Shown: positions 9,285 to 16,153 of the stretch, piece after piece
How positions within the stretch are numbered: the stretch's first letter is position 1
Layout: each line of letters begins with the position of its first letter
Assembly: GCA_964476585.1 (NCBI GenBank)
Contig: CAYZBF010000017.1
Location: 1 to 42,609 of the forward strand
DNA length: 42,609 bases
From: CAYZBF01 sp964476585
GTDB lineage: Bacteria; Hydrothermota; UBA3072
Reading direction: 5' to 3'
Position numbers and translations under genes: made by a program
The notes under the pieces: generated by a model
Database searches by the model: none
Told to the model about the DNA's origin: nothing
The model's input: only the letters and a program-made list of their open reading frames with translations

Positions 9285-9490
9285 TCAATGGGTCCATATT
9301 TTTTTGATTCTGTAATTCTTAACTCCACACTTGTCAAATAAAGCTTTTATGAGTAGTTCCTTTTTCGAGTCTATCAATAGAACACCAGGGGCTATCTTTT
9401 CTTTCTCTTCATCGATTATCTTTGATTTTGATTTATATAATTTTCTTATTACAGCTCGTTTATAGCTCTCCTCTAAACCTTTTAGAGAAT
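9285..9490 (-). pseudogene. Orphan C-terminal tail, copy B (longest)
   Basis: On the minus strand an open stretch of about 65 codons reads through KIIDEEKEKIAPGVLLIDSK, KELLIKALFDKCGVKNYRI and KKIWTH before a TGA at 9287-9285. It is the longest of three copies of this tail and shows a plausible strand-helix pattern, yet I do not recognise the family. Its upstream part runs into stop codons and then into a four-helix-bundle start, so no complete gene exists here. Confidence 0.5.
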
Positions 9491-9562
9491 AAGAGCATAT
9501 GAGTGCTCCATGCTCGGTGCTTGACTTTTGACAATTCCATAGGATTTACTATATTTTTTAGG

Positions 9563-9598
9563 TCTTTTCCAAACTTTAAGATTCTGAAATGTTTTCAT
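9563..9598 (-). pseudogene. Four-helix-bundle gene, 5' stub A
   Basis: An ATG at 9598 preceded by AAGGGAG opens MKTFQNLKVWKR, the standard start of an S23/IVP-type four-helix-bundle protein. Similarity stops after about 12 codons, and stop codons appear downstream. It is one of four stubs broken just after the conserved Trp. Confidence 0.55.
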
Positions 9599-9734
9599 AT
9601 CACTCCCTTTTAACTTTCAAAATCCCAATTCCTTAATCATAAACCCAAACCTTTATCTTTCTTTATTTGCGTTATTAAACTTAAGACATTAAATATTTTT
9701 GTCAAGCATCACCCCTTTTTCTCCCCATCCCTTT

Positions 9735-9775
9735 CCAAATTCCCCCATTTATGTCCGTAACATATTTGGGCAATT
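9735..9775. repeat. Palindromic repeat 'GTCCGTAAC', copy 1
   Basis: An imperfect inverted repeat of about 41 bases: CCAAATTCCCCCATTT, centre ATGTCCGTAACA, then TATTTGGGCAATT. Copies 2 and 3 lie at 13889-13929 and 16982-17023. Each is preceded by a run of C and T. It lies about 60 bases upstream of the abiE promoter. Confidence 0.6.
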
Positions 9776-9785
9776 AGATAGTAAA

Positions 9786-9822
9786 GTTTATTTTGGTTTG
9801 TTGAGTTTATCGAGTCCATTTT
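9786..9822 (+). repeat. Nonamer array (GTTYGTNGA-like), 4 units
   Basis: Four units of 9-10 bases beginning GTTTATT, GTTTGTTGA, GTTTATCGA and GTCCATTTT. Similar arrays in the same orientation lie at 11367-11402, 13051-13077 and 23178-23220, all between genes. Confidence 0.45.
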
Positions 9823-9833
9823 AGAATTGTGGG

Positions 9834-9882
9834 TTGACAATTCGATATATTTCTTTATATTATAAAATAATATAATAAGGAG
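9834..9882 (+). promoter_or_regulatory. abiE promoter with overlapping inverted repeat and SD
   Basis: TTGACA at 9834-9839, 16 bases, TATATT at 9856-9861. A perfect inverted repeat covers the -10 box: TTATATTA (9855-9862), TAAAA, TAATATAA (9868-9875). An AAGGAG follows at 9877-9882, six bases before the ATG at 9889. AbiEi antitoxins are known to repress their own promoters by binding inverted repeats, so this repeat is a good operator candidate; the AT-only composition leaves room for chance. Confidence 0.6.
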
Positions 9883-9888
9883 AAATAT

Positions 9889-10488
9889 ATGAAAGAAAGG
9901 GAATTTATCGAGAAGAATATTAATATGCCAGTGATTTCCTCTCATGATTTTCCTCTCATTTCTGACAATCCTGAGATGTTGAGGGTTCAAGTGCACAAAT
10001 GGGTGAAAAACGAAACCTTAATCCAGTTAAAACGGGGTTTATATATTTTTAATGTTCCAGGGGTTAAAAAACCACCAGATTTTTATCTGGCTAATAGGAT
10101 TGTTTTTCCTTCCTATGTTTCTATGGAATCTGCACTTTCCTATTATGAACTTATTCCTGAGGCTGTTTATTCTACAGTCTCAATTACCACAAAAAAGACG
10201 AATCGTTTTAATAATGAGTTAGGAAATTTCATATATCATCATATTAAAAACGAATTCTTCAGAGGTTACAGAGAGTTGGAAGTTGAAGAATTTTCTGTTA
10301 ATATTGCAGATCCTGAGAAATCCATTCTGGATTATCTATACCTTAAATATTTAAGTGTTGAAGAACTTGAAGAAGTAAGATTGCAGAATCTTGATATTCT
10401 TGATAGGGAAAAGCTAATTAAGATAGCAATAGATTATCCTGAGAGAGTTAAAAAAATGGCAGAGGTAATTTATGAAAGAGTACATTAA
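9889..10488 (+). CDS. abiEi: AbiEi-family antitoxin
   Basis: A 199-residue protein of the type IV antitoxin AbiEi group. The first 55 residues look like a winged helix (VHKWVKNETLIQLKRGLYIF), followed by the usual YLANRIVFPSYVSMESALSY segment near residue 68 and the ADPEKSILDYLYLKYL segment near residue 143. The family protects against the co-encoded nucleotidyltransferase and represses the operon. The start has a well-placed AAGGAG. The gene overlaps abiEii by 17 bases, which supports coupled synthesis of the pair. Its plus-strand orientation opposes its neighbours on both sides, so the pair is a self-contained module inserted among spacer remnants. No truncation is seen. Confidence 0.88.
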   Translation: MKEREFIEKNINMPVISSHDFPLISDNPEMLRVQVHKWVKNETLIQLKRGLYIFNVPGVKKPPDFYLANRIVFPSYVSMESALSYYELIPEAVYSTVSITTKKTNRFNNELGNFIYHHIKNEFFRGYRELEVEEFSVNIADPEKSILDYLYLKYLSVEELEEVRLQNLDILDREKLIKIAIDYPERVKKMAEVIYERVH

Positions 10489-11272
10489 GAATATTCTTGA
10501 TGTATACCGTGACAGGGATATTGTTTACAGAAGAAATATCCTGAAGGAGTATATCCAGGAAAACATTTTATACATTACCTATAGATTAGGACTCTTTGAT
10601 AGTTTAATATTTGAGGGGGGGACTGCACTTAAATTTCTATTTAATCTGAAGCGCTTTTCAGAAGATCTTGATTTTTCACTATCGGAGAAATCTTTCGAGA
10701 TTGGAATTTTTTCAAAAGGGGTAAAATATGAGTTAGAGTCAATGAATTATGAGGTTGAGGTTAAAGATTCCGGAGGAGGTGCAGTAAAGCGAATTTTCTT
10801 CAGATTCCCGGGCCTTCTCTACTTATATAGACTGTCTGATCAGAGAGACCAGAAATTATCAGTTTTAGTAGAAATTGATAAAAATCCGCCTAAAGGTGGA
10901 GAGATAGATGCTTCAATCATTTCGAGACACTATATCTTTAGAGTTCGACACTATTCTCTCCCTTCATTAATGGCTAAAAAGATATGTGCAATAATTGACA
11001 GAGATTTCGATAAAGGTAGGGATTTCTACGACCTTCTGTGGTATCTAAGTCGGCATACAGACCCTAATTTCACTTTATTAAACAATGCTATAATGCAGAC
11101 TAAAAAAGAATTCCCGGAGTTGAGCAAAGAAAATTGGAAGTCTAAGCTCCTGGATTTATTAAAAGAAGTAAATTTTGAGAAAATCAGAGATGATGTAAGT
11201 AATTTTCTTGAAATTCGGGATGAAGCTAAAATGCTAAAAATTGAAACATTCCAGGAGATACTTGAGAGATGA
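10472..11272 (+). CDS. abiEii: AbiEii-family nucleotidyltransferase toxin
   Basis: A 266-residue protein with the DUF1814/AbiEii nucleotidyltransferase signature: FEGGTALKFLFNLKRFSEDL followed by DFSL (residues 48-71), a G-G-T-x-L plus S-E-D-L-D active-site pattern, and later LMAKKICAIIDR and KGRDFYDLLWYL (near residues 165-190). Enzymes of this family transfer nucleotides, in characterised cases to tRNA acceptor ends, and arrest growth; the exact target here is unknown. All motifs I would expect for activity are present. The start ATG lies within the last codons of abiEi. About 320 bases of spacer separate its end from the convergent rfbC. Confidence 0.9.
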   Translation: MKEYIKNILDVYRDRDIVYRRNILKEYIQENILYITYRLGLFDSLIFEGGTALKFLFNLKRFSEDLDFSLSEKSFEIGIFSKGVKYELESMNYEVEVKDSGGGAVKRIFFRFPGLLYLYRLSDQRDQKLSVLVEIDKNPPKGGEIDASIISRHYIFRVRHYSLPSLMAKKICAIIDRDFDKGRDFYDLLWYLSRHTDPNFTLLNNAIMQTKKEFPELSKENWKSKLLDLLKEVNFEKIRDDVSNFLEIRDEAKMLKIETFQEILER

Positions 11273-11317
11273 GATTATTTTGGATTTGTGACTATACTCT
11301 CGGTGCTAATTTATTCT

Positions 11318-11330
11318 TGTCAGTGTGACA
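11318..11330. repeat. Short TGTCA-TGACA palindrome
   Basis: TGTCA, three bases, TGACA. It resembles the more regular TGTCA-N6-TGACA sites at 7491-7506, 39011-39026 and 39052-39067, but with a shorter spacer. Confidence 0.3.
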
Positions 11331-11366
11331 GTAGAAGTAGAGTGCGGAGTACAAATTGGGTCTTGG

Positions 11367-11402
11367 GTTCATGGGGTTCGTAGGGTTTATTTAGTTCTCC
11401 CT
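11367..11402 (+). repeat. Nonamer array, 4 units
   Basis: GTTCATGGG, GTTCGTAGG, GTTTATTTA, GTTCTCCCT in exact 9-base register. The remainder of 11273-11592 holds 'gagagccgtgagtcga'-type strings and one four-helix-bundle stub. Confidence 0.5.
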
Positions 11403-11499
11403 GAGTCTGAGAGCCGTGAGTCGATGTTGCCAGAGGCAACAGTTGAGTGGTTGAACAGTTGAATCGTAAGTCGAGAGTCAGTGTTGAATGCCAAGTACT

Positions 11500-11532
11500 C
11501 TTACCCCAAATATCTAATTCCTTACAATGCAT
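11500..11532 (-). pseudogene. Four-helix-bundle gene, 5' stub B
   Basis: ATG at 11532 opens MHCKELDIWGK, then the frame runs into low-complexity spacer. The DNA matches stub C at 13579-13614 (atgcattg-x-aaggaattagat) and, more weakly, the intact copy that starts MHWSDLDLWNKS at 13550. Confidence 0.6.
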
Positions 11533-11592
11533 TACTTTTAATCTTTGCTTCTAAATAGATTATCACTTCGAATCCTTAATCACATCCCACAC

Positions 11593-12159
11593 CTAATTAC
11601 TCTCATATACAAAATTATTATCTGCTTTGTAAAGAGTAGGGAAAGACGAATCCTTATCTGATAAAATGGGACTTTCGTCAATTGGCCACTCTATTCCTAA
11701 CTCGGGGTCGTTCCAAACTATACCTCTTTCATGTTCTGGGGAATATTCATTAGTAGTTTTATAGATGACCACTGCCTCATCACTCATAACTAAGAGACCA
11801 TGGGCAAATCCAATCGGTAAATACAACATTTTTTTATTCTTATCTGATAAATATTCTCCAACCCACCTGCTATAATATGGAGAGCCTTTCCTAATATCTA
11901 CAGCAACATCAAATATCTCTCCTCTTACACACTTTATTAGCTTACCCTGAGCTTTGGGAGGCTTTTGATAGTGCAATCCTCGGAGCACACCTTCCCTTGA
12001 CTTAGAAAAGTTATCTTGTATAAAAGACTCTTTTATCCCAAACCTTTCAAACTCAGATCTCTTATAGACTTCCATAAAGTAACCCCTATTATCTTCAAAC
12101 TGCTCTGGCGTAATCAGAATAACATCAGGAATGGAAAGTCTTTCAAACTTGAACAACAT
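11593..12159 (-). CDS. rfbC: dTDP-4-dehydrorhamnose 3,5-epimerase
   Basis: A 188-residue cupin-fold epimerase that isomerises dTDP-4-keto-6-deoxyglucose at C3 and C5 in the dTDP-L-rhamnose pathway. DNRGYFMEVYKRSEFERFGI (residues 23-42), VLRGLHYQ (58-65) with the catalytic His, AVDIRKGS, LPIGFAHGLLVMSD and the TNEYSPEHERGIVWND region are all present, and length is typical. Its ATG lies one base after the rfbA stop, so both are one transcript. No 4,6-dehydratase (rfbB) or reductase (rfbD) is in the window; they must be elsewhere, or another dTDP-6-deoxysugar is made. Confidence 0.95.
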   Translation of the reverse strand: MLFKFERLSIPDVILITPEQFEDNRGYFMEVYKRSEFERFGIKESFIQDNFSKSREGVLRGLHYQKPPKAQGKLIKCVRGEIFDVAVDIRKGSPYYSRWVGEYLSDKNKKMLYLPIGFAHGLLVMSDEAVVIYKTTNEYSPEHERGIVWNDPELGIEWPIDESPILSDKDSSFPTLYKADNNFVYESN

Positions 12160-12160
12160 A

Positions 12161-13036
12161 CTACTCCTCCAGTATTTTATTCAGGTAGTCACCGTAACTG
12201 CTTTTTTTGTAGGTGTCTGCTAAATTCTTAAGTTGACAACTGTTAATATACCCAAGTCTATAAGATATCTCCTCTATACATCCAATTTTAAGCGCCTGTC
12301 TCTCTTCGATTGTGTAAATAAACTCAGAAGCCTCTAAAAGGCTCTCATGGGTTCCGGTATCCAACCAGGCGAATCCTCTTCCAAGAAGTTCAACATTCAG
12401 TTTCCCTTTCTTTAAATATTCTTTAGTTACGTCGGTAATCTCTAATTCACCTCTCTCTGATGGAGTCAGTGATTTTGCAATCTCAACCACATTATTATCA
12501 TAGAAGTATAGTCCAGTAACGACATAGTTAGATTTGGGATGTTCCGGCTTTTCCTCAACAGATAATACAGAGCCAGTTCCATCAAACTCCATCACTCCAT
12601 ACCTTTCGGGGTCACTAACATAATAGCCGAAAACCGTAGCCCCCTCCTTTGACTCCACCTGTCTTGCAGCTTTTCTCAATCGTTCTGGTAATCCATGCCC
12701 GTAAAATATGTTATCTCCCAGGATCAGTGTAACACAGCTCTCACCAATAAATTCCTCACTAATTATAAATGCCTCTGCGATTCCCTTAGGTTCAGGTTGT
12801 TTTTCATAACTAAAACTCAATCCAAGATTCGAACCATCAGAAAAAAGTTCCTTATAACGAGGTAAATCCTTGGGAGTTGAAATGATTAATATCTCTCGAA
12901 TTCCAGCAAGCATTAAAACGGACAGAGGATAGTAAATCATCGGTTTATCGTAGATAGGGAGTAATTGTTTAGTTAACACCTGTGTTACGGGATAGAGTCT
13001 TGTTGCCTTTCCACCAGCCAGTATTATACCTTTCAT
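12161..13036 (-). CDS. rfbA: Glucose-1-phosphate thymidylyltransferase
   Basis: A 291-residue nucleotidyltransferase that makes dTDP-glucose from dTTP and glucose-1-phosphate, the first step to dTDP-sugars. MKGIILAGGKATRLYPVTQV at the start is the nucleotide-binding loop (the G-x-G-T-R-L form has Ala here, which is common in the family); KQLLPIYDKPMIYYPLSVLM follows, then LILGDNIFYG (near residue 105) with the metal-binding Asp, VEEKPEHPKSN and AWLDTGTHESL. Length and motifs are complete. The gene lies 154 bases downstream of an intact four-helix-bundle gene in the same direction; the gap holds a nonamer array and 'ttatcgtggtatg' repeats. No clear ribosome-binding site precedes the ATG. Confidence 0.96.
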   Translation of the reverse strand: MKGIILAGGKATRLYPVTQVLTKQLLPIYDKPMIYYPLSVLMLAGIREILIISTPKDLPRYKELFSDGSNLGLSFSYEKQPEPKGIAEAFIISEEFIGESCVTLILGDNIFYGHGLPERLRKAARQVESKEGATVFGYYVSDPERYGVMEFDGTGSVLSVEEKPEHPKSNYVVTGLYFYDNNVVEIAKSLTPSERGELEITDVTKEYLKKGKLNVELLGRGFAWLDTGTHESLLEASEFIYTIEERQALKIGCIEEISYRLGYINSCQLKNLADTYKKSSYGDYLNKILEE

Positions 13037-13050
13037 ATTGCGTCTATAGC

Positions 13051-13187
13051 GTTTGTTGGGTTCGTAGAGTTCGTGGAATCCACTTCAGGATTATCGTGGT
13101 ATGGATTATGTGATATGCGTTTATTAGAGTTATCGTGATAAGAGTTATTCTTAGGGTTATCGTGGTATGAGTTATGAGATAGGTGGC
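13051..13187 (+). repeat. Nonamer array plus GTTATCGTGGTATG-type repeats
   Basis: Three 9-base units GTTTGTTGG, GTTCGTAGA, GTTCGTGGA (13051-13077), then several diverged copies of ttatcgtggtatg-agttatg. The latter resemble the spacer at 42181-42230 and the DNA that encodes the first 20 residues of the decarboxylase at 42065-42124. Confidence 0.5.
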
Positions 13188-13190
13188 CCA

Positions 13191-13550
13191 TCACTTCACC
13201 TTTTTCTTCAGGGTGGAGATTAGTCCGTTTAACATCTTACTAACGTCTTCGGAGGAATCTTCAAGTTCAGTATATTTATCCTCATCAAGAAATTCAAGTT
13301 CCTTTGAGAGAAGAAGCAAATATCTCACTTCCTCCAGGGAACCTCGTGAATGGAATAAGAATTGTAAATACTCTTTAGTAGATTTTCTAGAAAACCCTTC
13401 TACTACATTAGTAGGAACTGATACTGCAGCTCTTCTAAGTTGGCTCGTTAATCCATACATTTCTGCCTTTGGGAAATCTGTCGTGACTTTATATATGTCC
13501 TTTACGAATTCATGGGATTTATTCCACAAATCAAGATCACTCCAATGCAT
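13191..13550 (-). CDS. Four-helix-bundle protein (S23/IVP family, TIGR02436-like)
   Basis: A 119-residue protein: MHWSDLDLWNKSHEFVKDIY at the start, YGLTSQLRRAAVSVPTNVVE (residues 32-51), then GFSRKSTKEYLQFLFHSRGS, the diagnostic core of the family first found in 23S rRNA intervening sequences, and a Lys-rich end. It should fold as a small four-helix bundle; the biological role of these proteins is not settled. It is the only intact copy here. Bases 13287-13563 are nearly identical (two differences seen) to 42333-42609, while the C-terminal part has diverged. It precedes rfbA and rfbC in the same direction. Confidence 0.9.
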   Translation of the reverse strand: MHWSDLDLWNKSHEFVKDIYKVTTDFPKAEMYGLTSQLRRAAVSVPTNVVEGFSRKSTKEYLQFLFHSRGSLEEVRYLLLLSKELEFLDEDKYTELEDSSEDVSKMLNGLISTLKKKVK

Positions 13551-13563
13551 TTTTATAATTCAC
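13287..13563. repeat. 277-base direct repeat, matches 42333-42609
   Basis: Covers the N-terminal three quarters of the four-helix-bundle gene and 13 bases ahead of it. By eye two substitutions separate the copies. The match may continue past the right edge of the window. Confidence 0.85.
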
Positions 13564-13578
13564 ATATCGCACACTTCG

Positions 13579-13614
13579 TGCTTTCTGCCATACATCTAAT
13601 TCCTTCCAATGCAC
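13579..13614 (-). pseudogene. Four-helix-bundle gene, 5' stub C
   Basis: From a GTG at 13614 the frame reads (M/V)HWKELDVWQKA, then loses similarity. It lies 29 bases upstream of the intact copy's ATG, in the same direction, and matches stub B. Confidence 0.6.
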
Positions 13615-13647
13615 TTATCACTTACTCCTTATCACTTAATCCATGTT

Positions 13648-13689
13648 TTGCCAAGATTTGATGTCTTCGAAACGCTCTATCTTACTCAT
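13648..13689 (-). pseudogene. Four-helix-bundle gene, 5' stub D
   Basis: ATG at 13689 opens MSKIERFEDIKSWQ, another common start of the four-helix-bundle family, then breaks off. Stub D, stub C and the intact gene therefore form a tandem of three starts within 140 bases. The remainder of 13551-13988 is AT-rich and holds the palindrome at 13889-13929. Confidence 0.55.
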
Positions 13690-13888
13690 AAATCACTCAA
13701 TTCCTTTCTCAAAAAACAGACACTGGACTTTGGACTGATGACTTTGGACTAATTTTTTCATTTCCATTGATTAAACATAAATCATTAAGGAAATTTTTCA
13801 AGGTGGTAATTTTACATAGATAAGAAATGGTATTTCTAAGTAAATAATATGTCATTAATCTTTAAAATCCTCCCTCTTTCCCTCCCCT

Positions 13889-13929
13889 CAAATTGCCCAT
13901 TTTTGTTACGGACAAAAATGGGTAATTTG
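13889..13929. repeat. Palindromic repeat 'GTCCGTAAC', copy 2 (most perfect)
   Basis: Arms CAAATTGCCCATTTTTGT (13889-13906) and ACAAAAATGGGTAATTTG (13912-13929) pair at 17 of 18 positions around a five-base loop. The centre reads GTTACGGAC, the reverse of the GTCCGTAAC in copy 1, so this copy lies in the opposite orientation. It is 60 bases past the stop of the GT39 gene; it has no T run, so it is not a standard terminator. Confidence 0.7.
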
Positions 13930-13988
13930 GCAATTCTAATTCCAGTGAAATAGTTGCACATTTCACCCTAATGAAATAATTCCATATC

Positions 13989-15806
13989 TCATGGGGCAAA
14001 CGTGGCAGGCGAGAAGAGGGGTTCGCTATCAATCCTATATATATCGGCAGATTTGTACTTTTTTATCAATTCTGGCTCTTTTAAGTCTTTTTTCGATAAG
14101 GTGTATTCATCTAAAACCATCTCCAGGCTCGGGCAAGTTGTCTTGTTTACTACTACGATTAATTGACGTGATGATTCTAAATCTGTTGATAAATATGAAG
14201 TAGGAACATCATAATCGTCAAAATAATAAGCTAAAATAGGTTTGCTGAGGCCATCACACAGTACTCTAACATCGGGCCTAAGATATCCCTTCAAGAAAAT
14301 GGTAATAGATTCGGCATCTCTTAAAGTCACTCGATCATTGGTATAATAAATCAAGGGAGAATCCACCGGCTTTAAGCCTATCCAAAATGACAGCATAACT
14401 ATCATAATTGTTGTAATAATGGTTGATTTGTCACCATGAAATTTTGACTTAATCTGGTTTAGAAGATAGCATATTCCAGAAGATGCAATCAATAAATATA
14501 AAGGTAGTAAAAAAATCCAGACTCTAGGGAAAGGAACAACTCTTTGAATCAACAAGTGAGGAATTAGCCAAATAATCACAGCCAAGATTATAGGGACTCG
14601 ATGAGAAGTCAACCGTTTATGAAAAGTTAACGAAGTGAGGAACCCAATTATTAAAATTAACTGTAGGCCCACGGGGACATACATATTCCAATACTTCCAT
14701 ACTGAAGGTAATGGAGAGAAAAAATTTGAAATGAAATTCGACCAGGATTGAGATGCTACAAAGGGATTTGTTATAACAGAGTTAAAGCCAGAAACTACAA
14801 AAACTGGTAAATACAATATAAGAGTTAACAGAACTGTAAGGATTACAGTAATTAATAGACTTTTCAATTGTAAATTACGAATTGGACGGTTATTTTGAAC
14901 TACAATAGAGAGAAAAATCCAGGTTACTACTATTCCAAAAGGATATAACATAATTGGAATTGTGTAGAATCCGAGCGCAGATAGAATCACGAAAAATAGC
15001 CAGGCACCAGTATTTTTGTTATCTACGATATATTTTCCAAGCGCAAGTATAAGAAGAAAAAACAAACATACCAGGGTGTAGCCACGCGCATTGGTCGAAT
15101 AAAGTATTAAATAGGATGAAGAAGATACTAAACCAGCAGTAAGGAGGGCAGCATTCTTATTGTAAAAAAGACGGGTTACTAAATATGATGATGGTATAAG
15201 TAGTAGACCCGCAAAAAATGCAGGCAGCCGGAGTATCCATAGCCTGTTCCCAAAAAGGAGATACACAATATGAACTAGAAATGTATGAAAGAGATGATTA
15301 TTCGGAGTACTGTAAAAAGAGAGTCCAATAAAAAGGGGTCTTGATGCATAATAAGTAGTTACTGCCTCGTCATATCGGATGGGCTCAAATATGAAAAACA
15401 GTCTAATGGCAATTCCTAATATCAATATCATAAAAAATGCATAAAGATGAATTTTATCTTCTTTTCTTGCTAAATCTTTAAGATGTTGAATAAATTTCCT
15501 TATAGAAGAAAAAGAGACACCTAACACTTCTGGAATAAATTGTTGAATAGGTCGCTTTCCTATATAAAGTAGCCCAGCCATAATAACTAACCCCATACTT
15601 AAGAATCGCAACCTTATATAGAATTGTTCCAAACGTGCAATTGTAAAGAATTCAGAGTAGCCATCTGGGGCTAAAAGATCAGCCTTAACTTTTAACGATT
15701 CAGCAGGCAGTAAATAAGAAACTCCAAATAGAATGAGCCCACTTAAGAGAAAAAGAACTATGATAAATAACAAAAATATTCTGAGAACTTTACCCTTTAA
15801 TCTCAT
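13989..15806 (-). CDS. GT39-type (ArnT/PMT-like) membrane glycosyltransferase
   Basis: A 605-residue polytopic membrane protein with about 12 hydrophobic segments. The first luminal loop holds PIRYDEAVTTYYASRPL (residues 142-158), whose Asp-Glu pair is the catalytic signature of GT-C enzymes of the PMT/ArnT type. STPNNHLFHTFLVHI near 166 and WILRLPAFFAGLL also match. Such enzymes use polyprenyl-phosphate sugars outside the inner membrane; the GT2 synthase at 16154-16897, on the same strand upstream, could supply that donor. The N-terminal 115 residues with two extra membrane segments are longer than the family average. The acceptor could be the polysaccharide, lipid A or protein and is not predictable. 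Confidence 0.82.
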   Translation of the reverse strand: MRLKGKVLRIFLLFIIVLFLLSGLILFGVSYLLPAESLKVKADLLAPDGYSEFFTIARLEQFYIRLRFLSMGLVIMAGLLYIGKRPIQQFIPEVLGVSFSSIRKFIQHLKDLARKEDKIHLYAFFMILILGIAIRLFFIFEPIRYDEAVTTYYASRPLFIGLSFYSTPNNHLFHTFLVHIVYLLFGNRLWILRLPAFFAGLLLIPSSYLVTRLFYNKNAALLTAGLVSSSSYLILYSTNARGYTLVCLFFLLILALGKYIVDNKNTGAWLFFVILSALGFYTIPIMLYPFGIVVTWIFLSIVVQNNRPIRNLQLKSLLITVILTVLLTLILYLPVFVVSGFNSVITNPFVASQSWSNFISNFFSPLPSVWKYWNMYVPVGLQLILIIGFLTSLTFHKRLTSHRVPIILAVIIWLIPHLLIQRVVPFPRVWIFLLPLYLLIASSGICYLLNQIKSKFHGDKSTIITTIMIVMLSFWIGLKPVDSPLIYYTNDRVTLRDAESITIFLKGYLRPDVRVLCDGLSKPILAYYFDDYDVPTSYLSTDLESSRQLIVVVNKTTCPSLEMVLDEYTLSKKDLKEPELIKKYKSADIYRIDSEPLFSPATFAP

Positions 15807-15827
15807 CGCCTAAGGTCTTTGATTTTC

Positions 15828-16085
15828 TCAATTTTTTCCCCAGTATTCTCCAATCGGTGGGGATTGAATGTGTGAAAAAGAACTAATCAAGTATATGTTA
15901 TTATAACCTTTTCCCTGAAGTAAAGATTGTGCCAGTATTACATAATTGGAAGCATCACCACCTGGCAGCAAAAGTCCACTCATATGAGCGAAGCCTATCA
16001 ACACAAACACAACAAGGACCGCAAAAAGCAAATATTTTATCTTTCCCTCCAAGAGAAAATGGTTTCCCAGAAACTCCTTACTCAC
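15828..16085 (-). pseudogene. Truncated GT39-like gene (N-terminal 85 residues)
   Basis: The frame starts at a GTG (16085) after AAGGGAT and codes one membrane segment (LLFAVLVVFVLIGFA) followed by LPGGDASNYVILAQSLLQGK, which is where the acidic catalytic motif and the following helix of PMT-type transferases lie. It then stops at 15830-15828 after a non-homologous end. A full relative would be over 500 residues, so about 85 percent is gone. It does not join the next gene, which has its own complete N-terminus; it is a deleted neighbour, possibly a duplicate. Confidence 0.65.
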
Positions 16086-16153
16086 TTAATCCCTTCTTCT
16101 AAAATTGTTAGGTTTAAATATCAATTTTGCAACCTTCAAAACTAAAATCCTTA

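Noticed and set aside
9709..9996. 95-codon minus-strand frame across the abiE promoter
   Set aside because: It overlaps the promoter and start of abiEi and resembles no protein.
11320..11532. 70-codon minus-strand frame
   Set aside because: Only its first 11 codons resemble a real gene (four-helix-bundle start); the rest is nonamer and low-complexity spacer.
13191..13550. Diversity-generating retroelement (the four-helix-bundle protein as Avd)
   Set aside because: No reverse transcriptase, template repeat or variable repeat was found; the proteins match the S23/IVP type.
13183..13599. 138-codon plus-strand frame opposite the four-helix-bundle gene
   Set aside because: It is the antisense of a gene with a clear family match; it has no recognisable motif or ribosome site.
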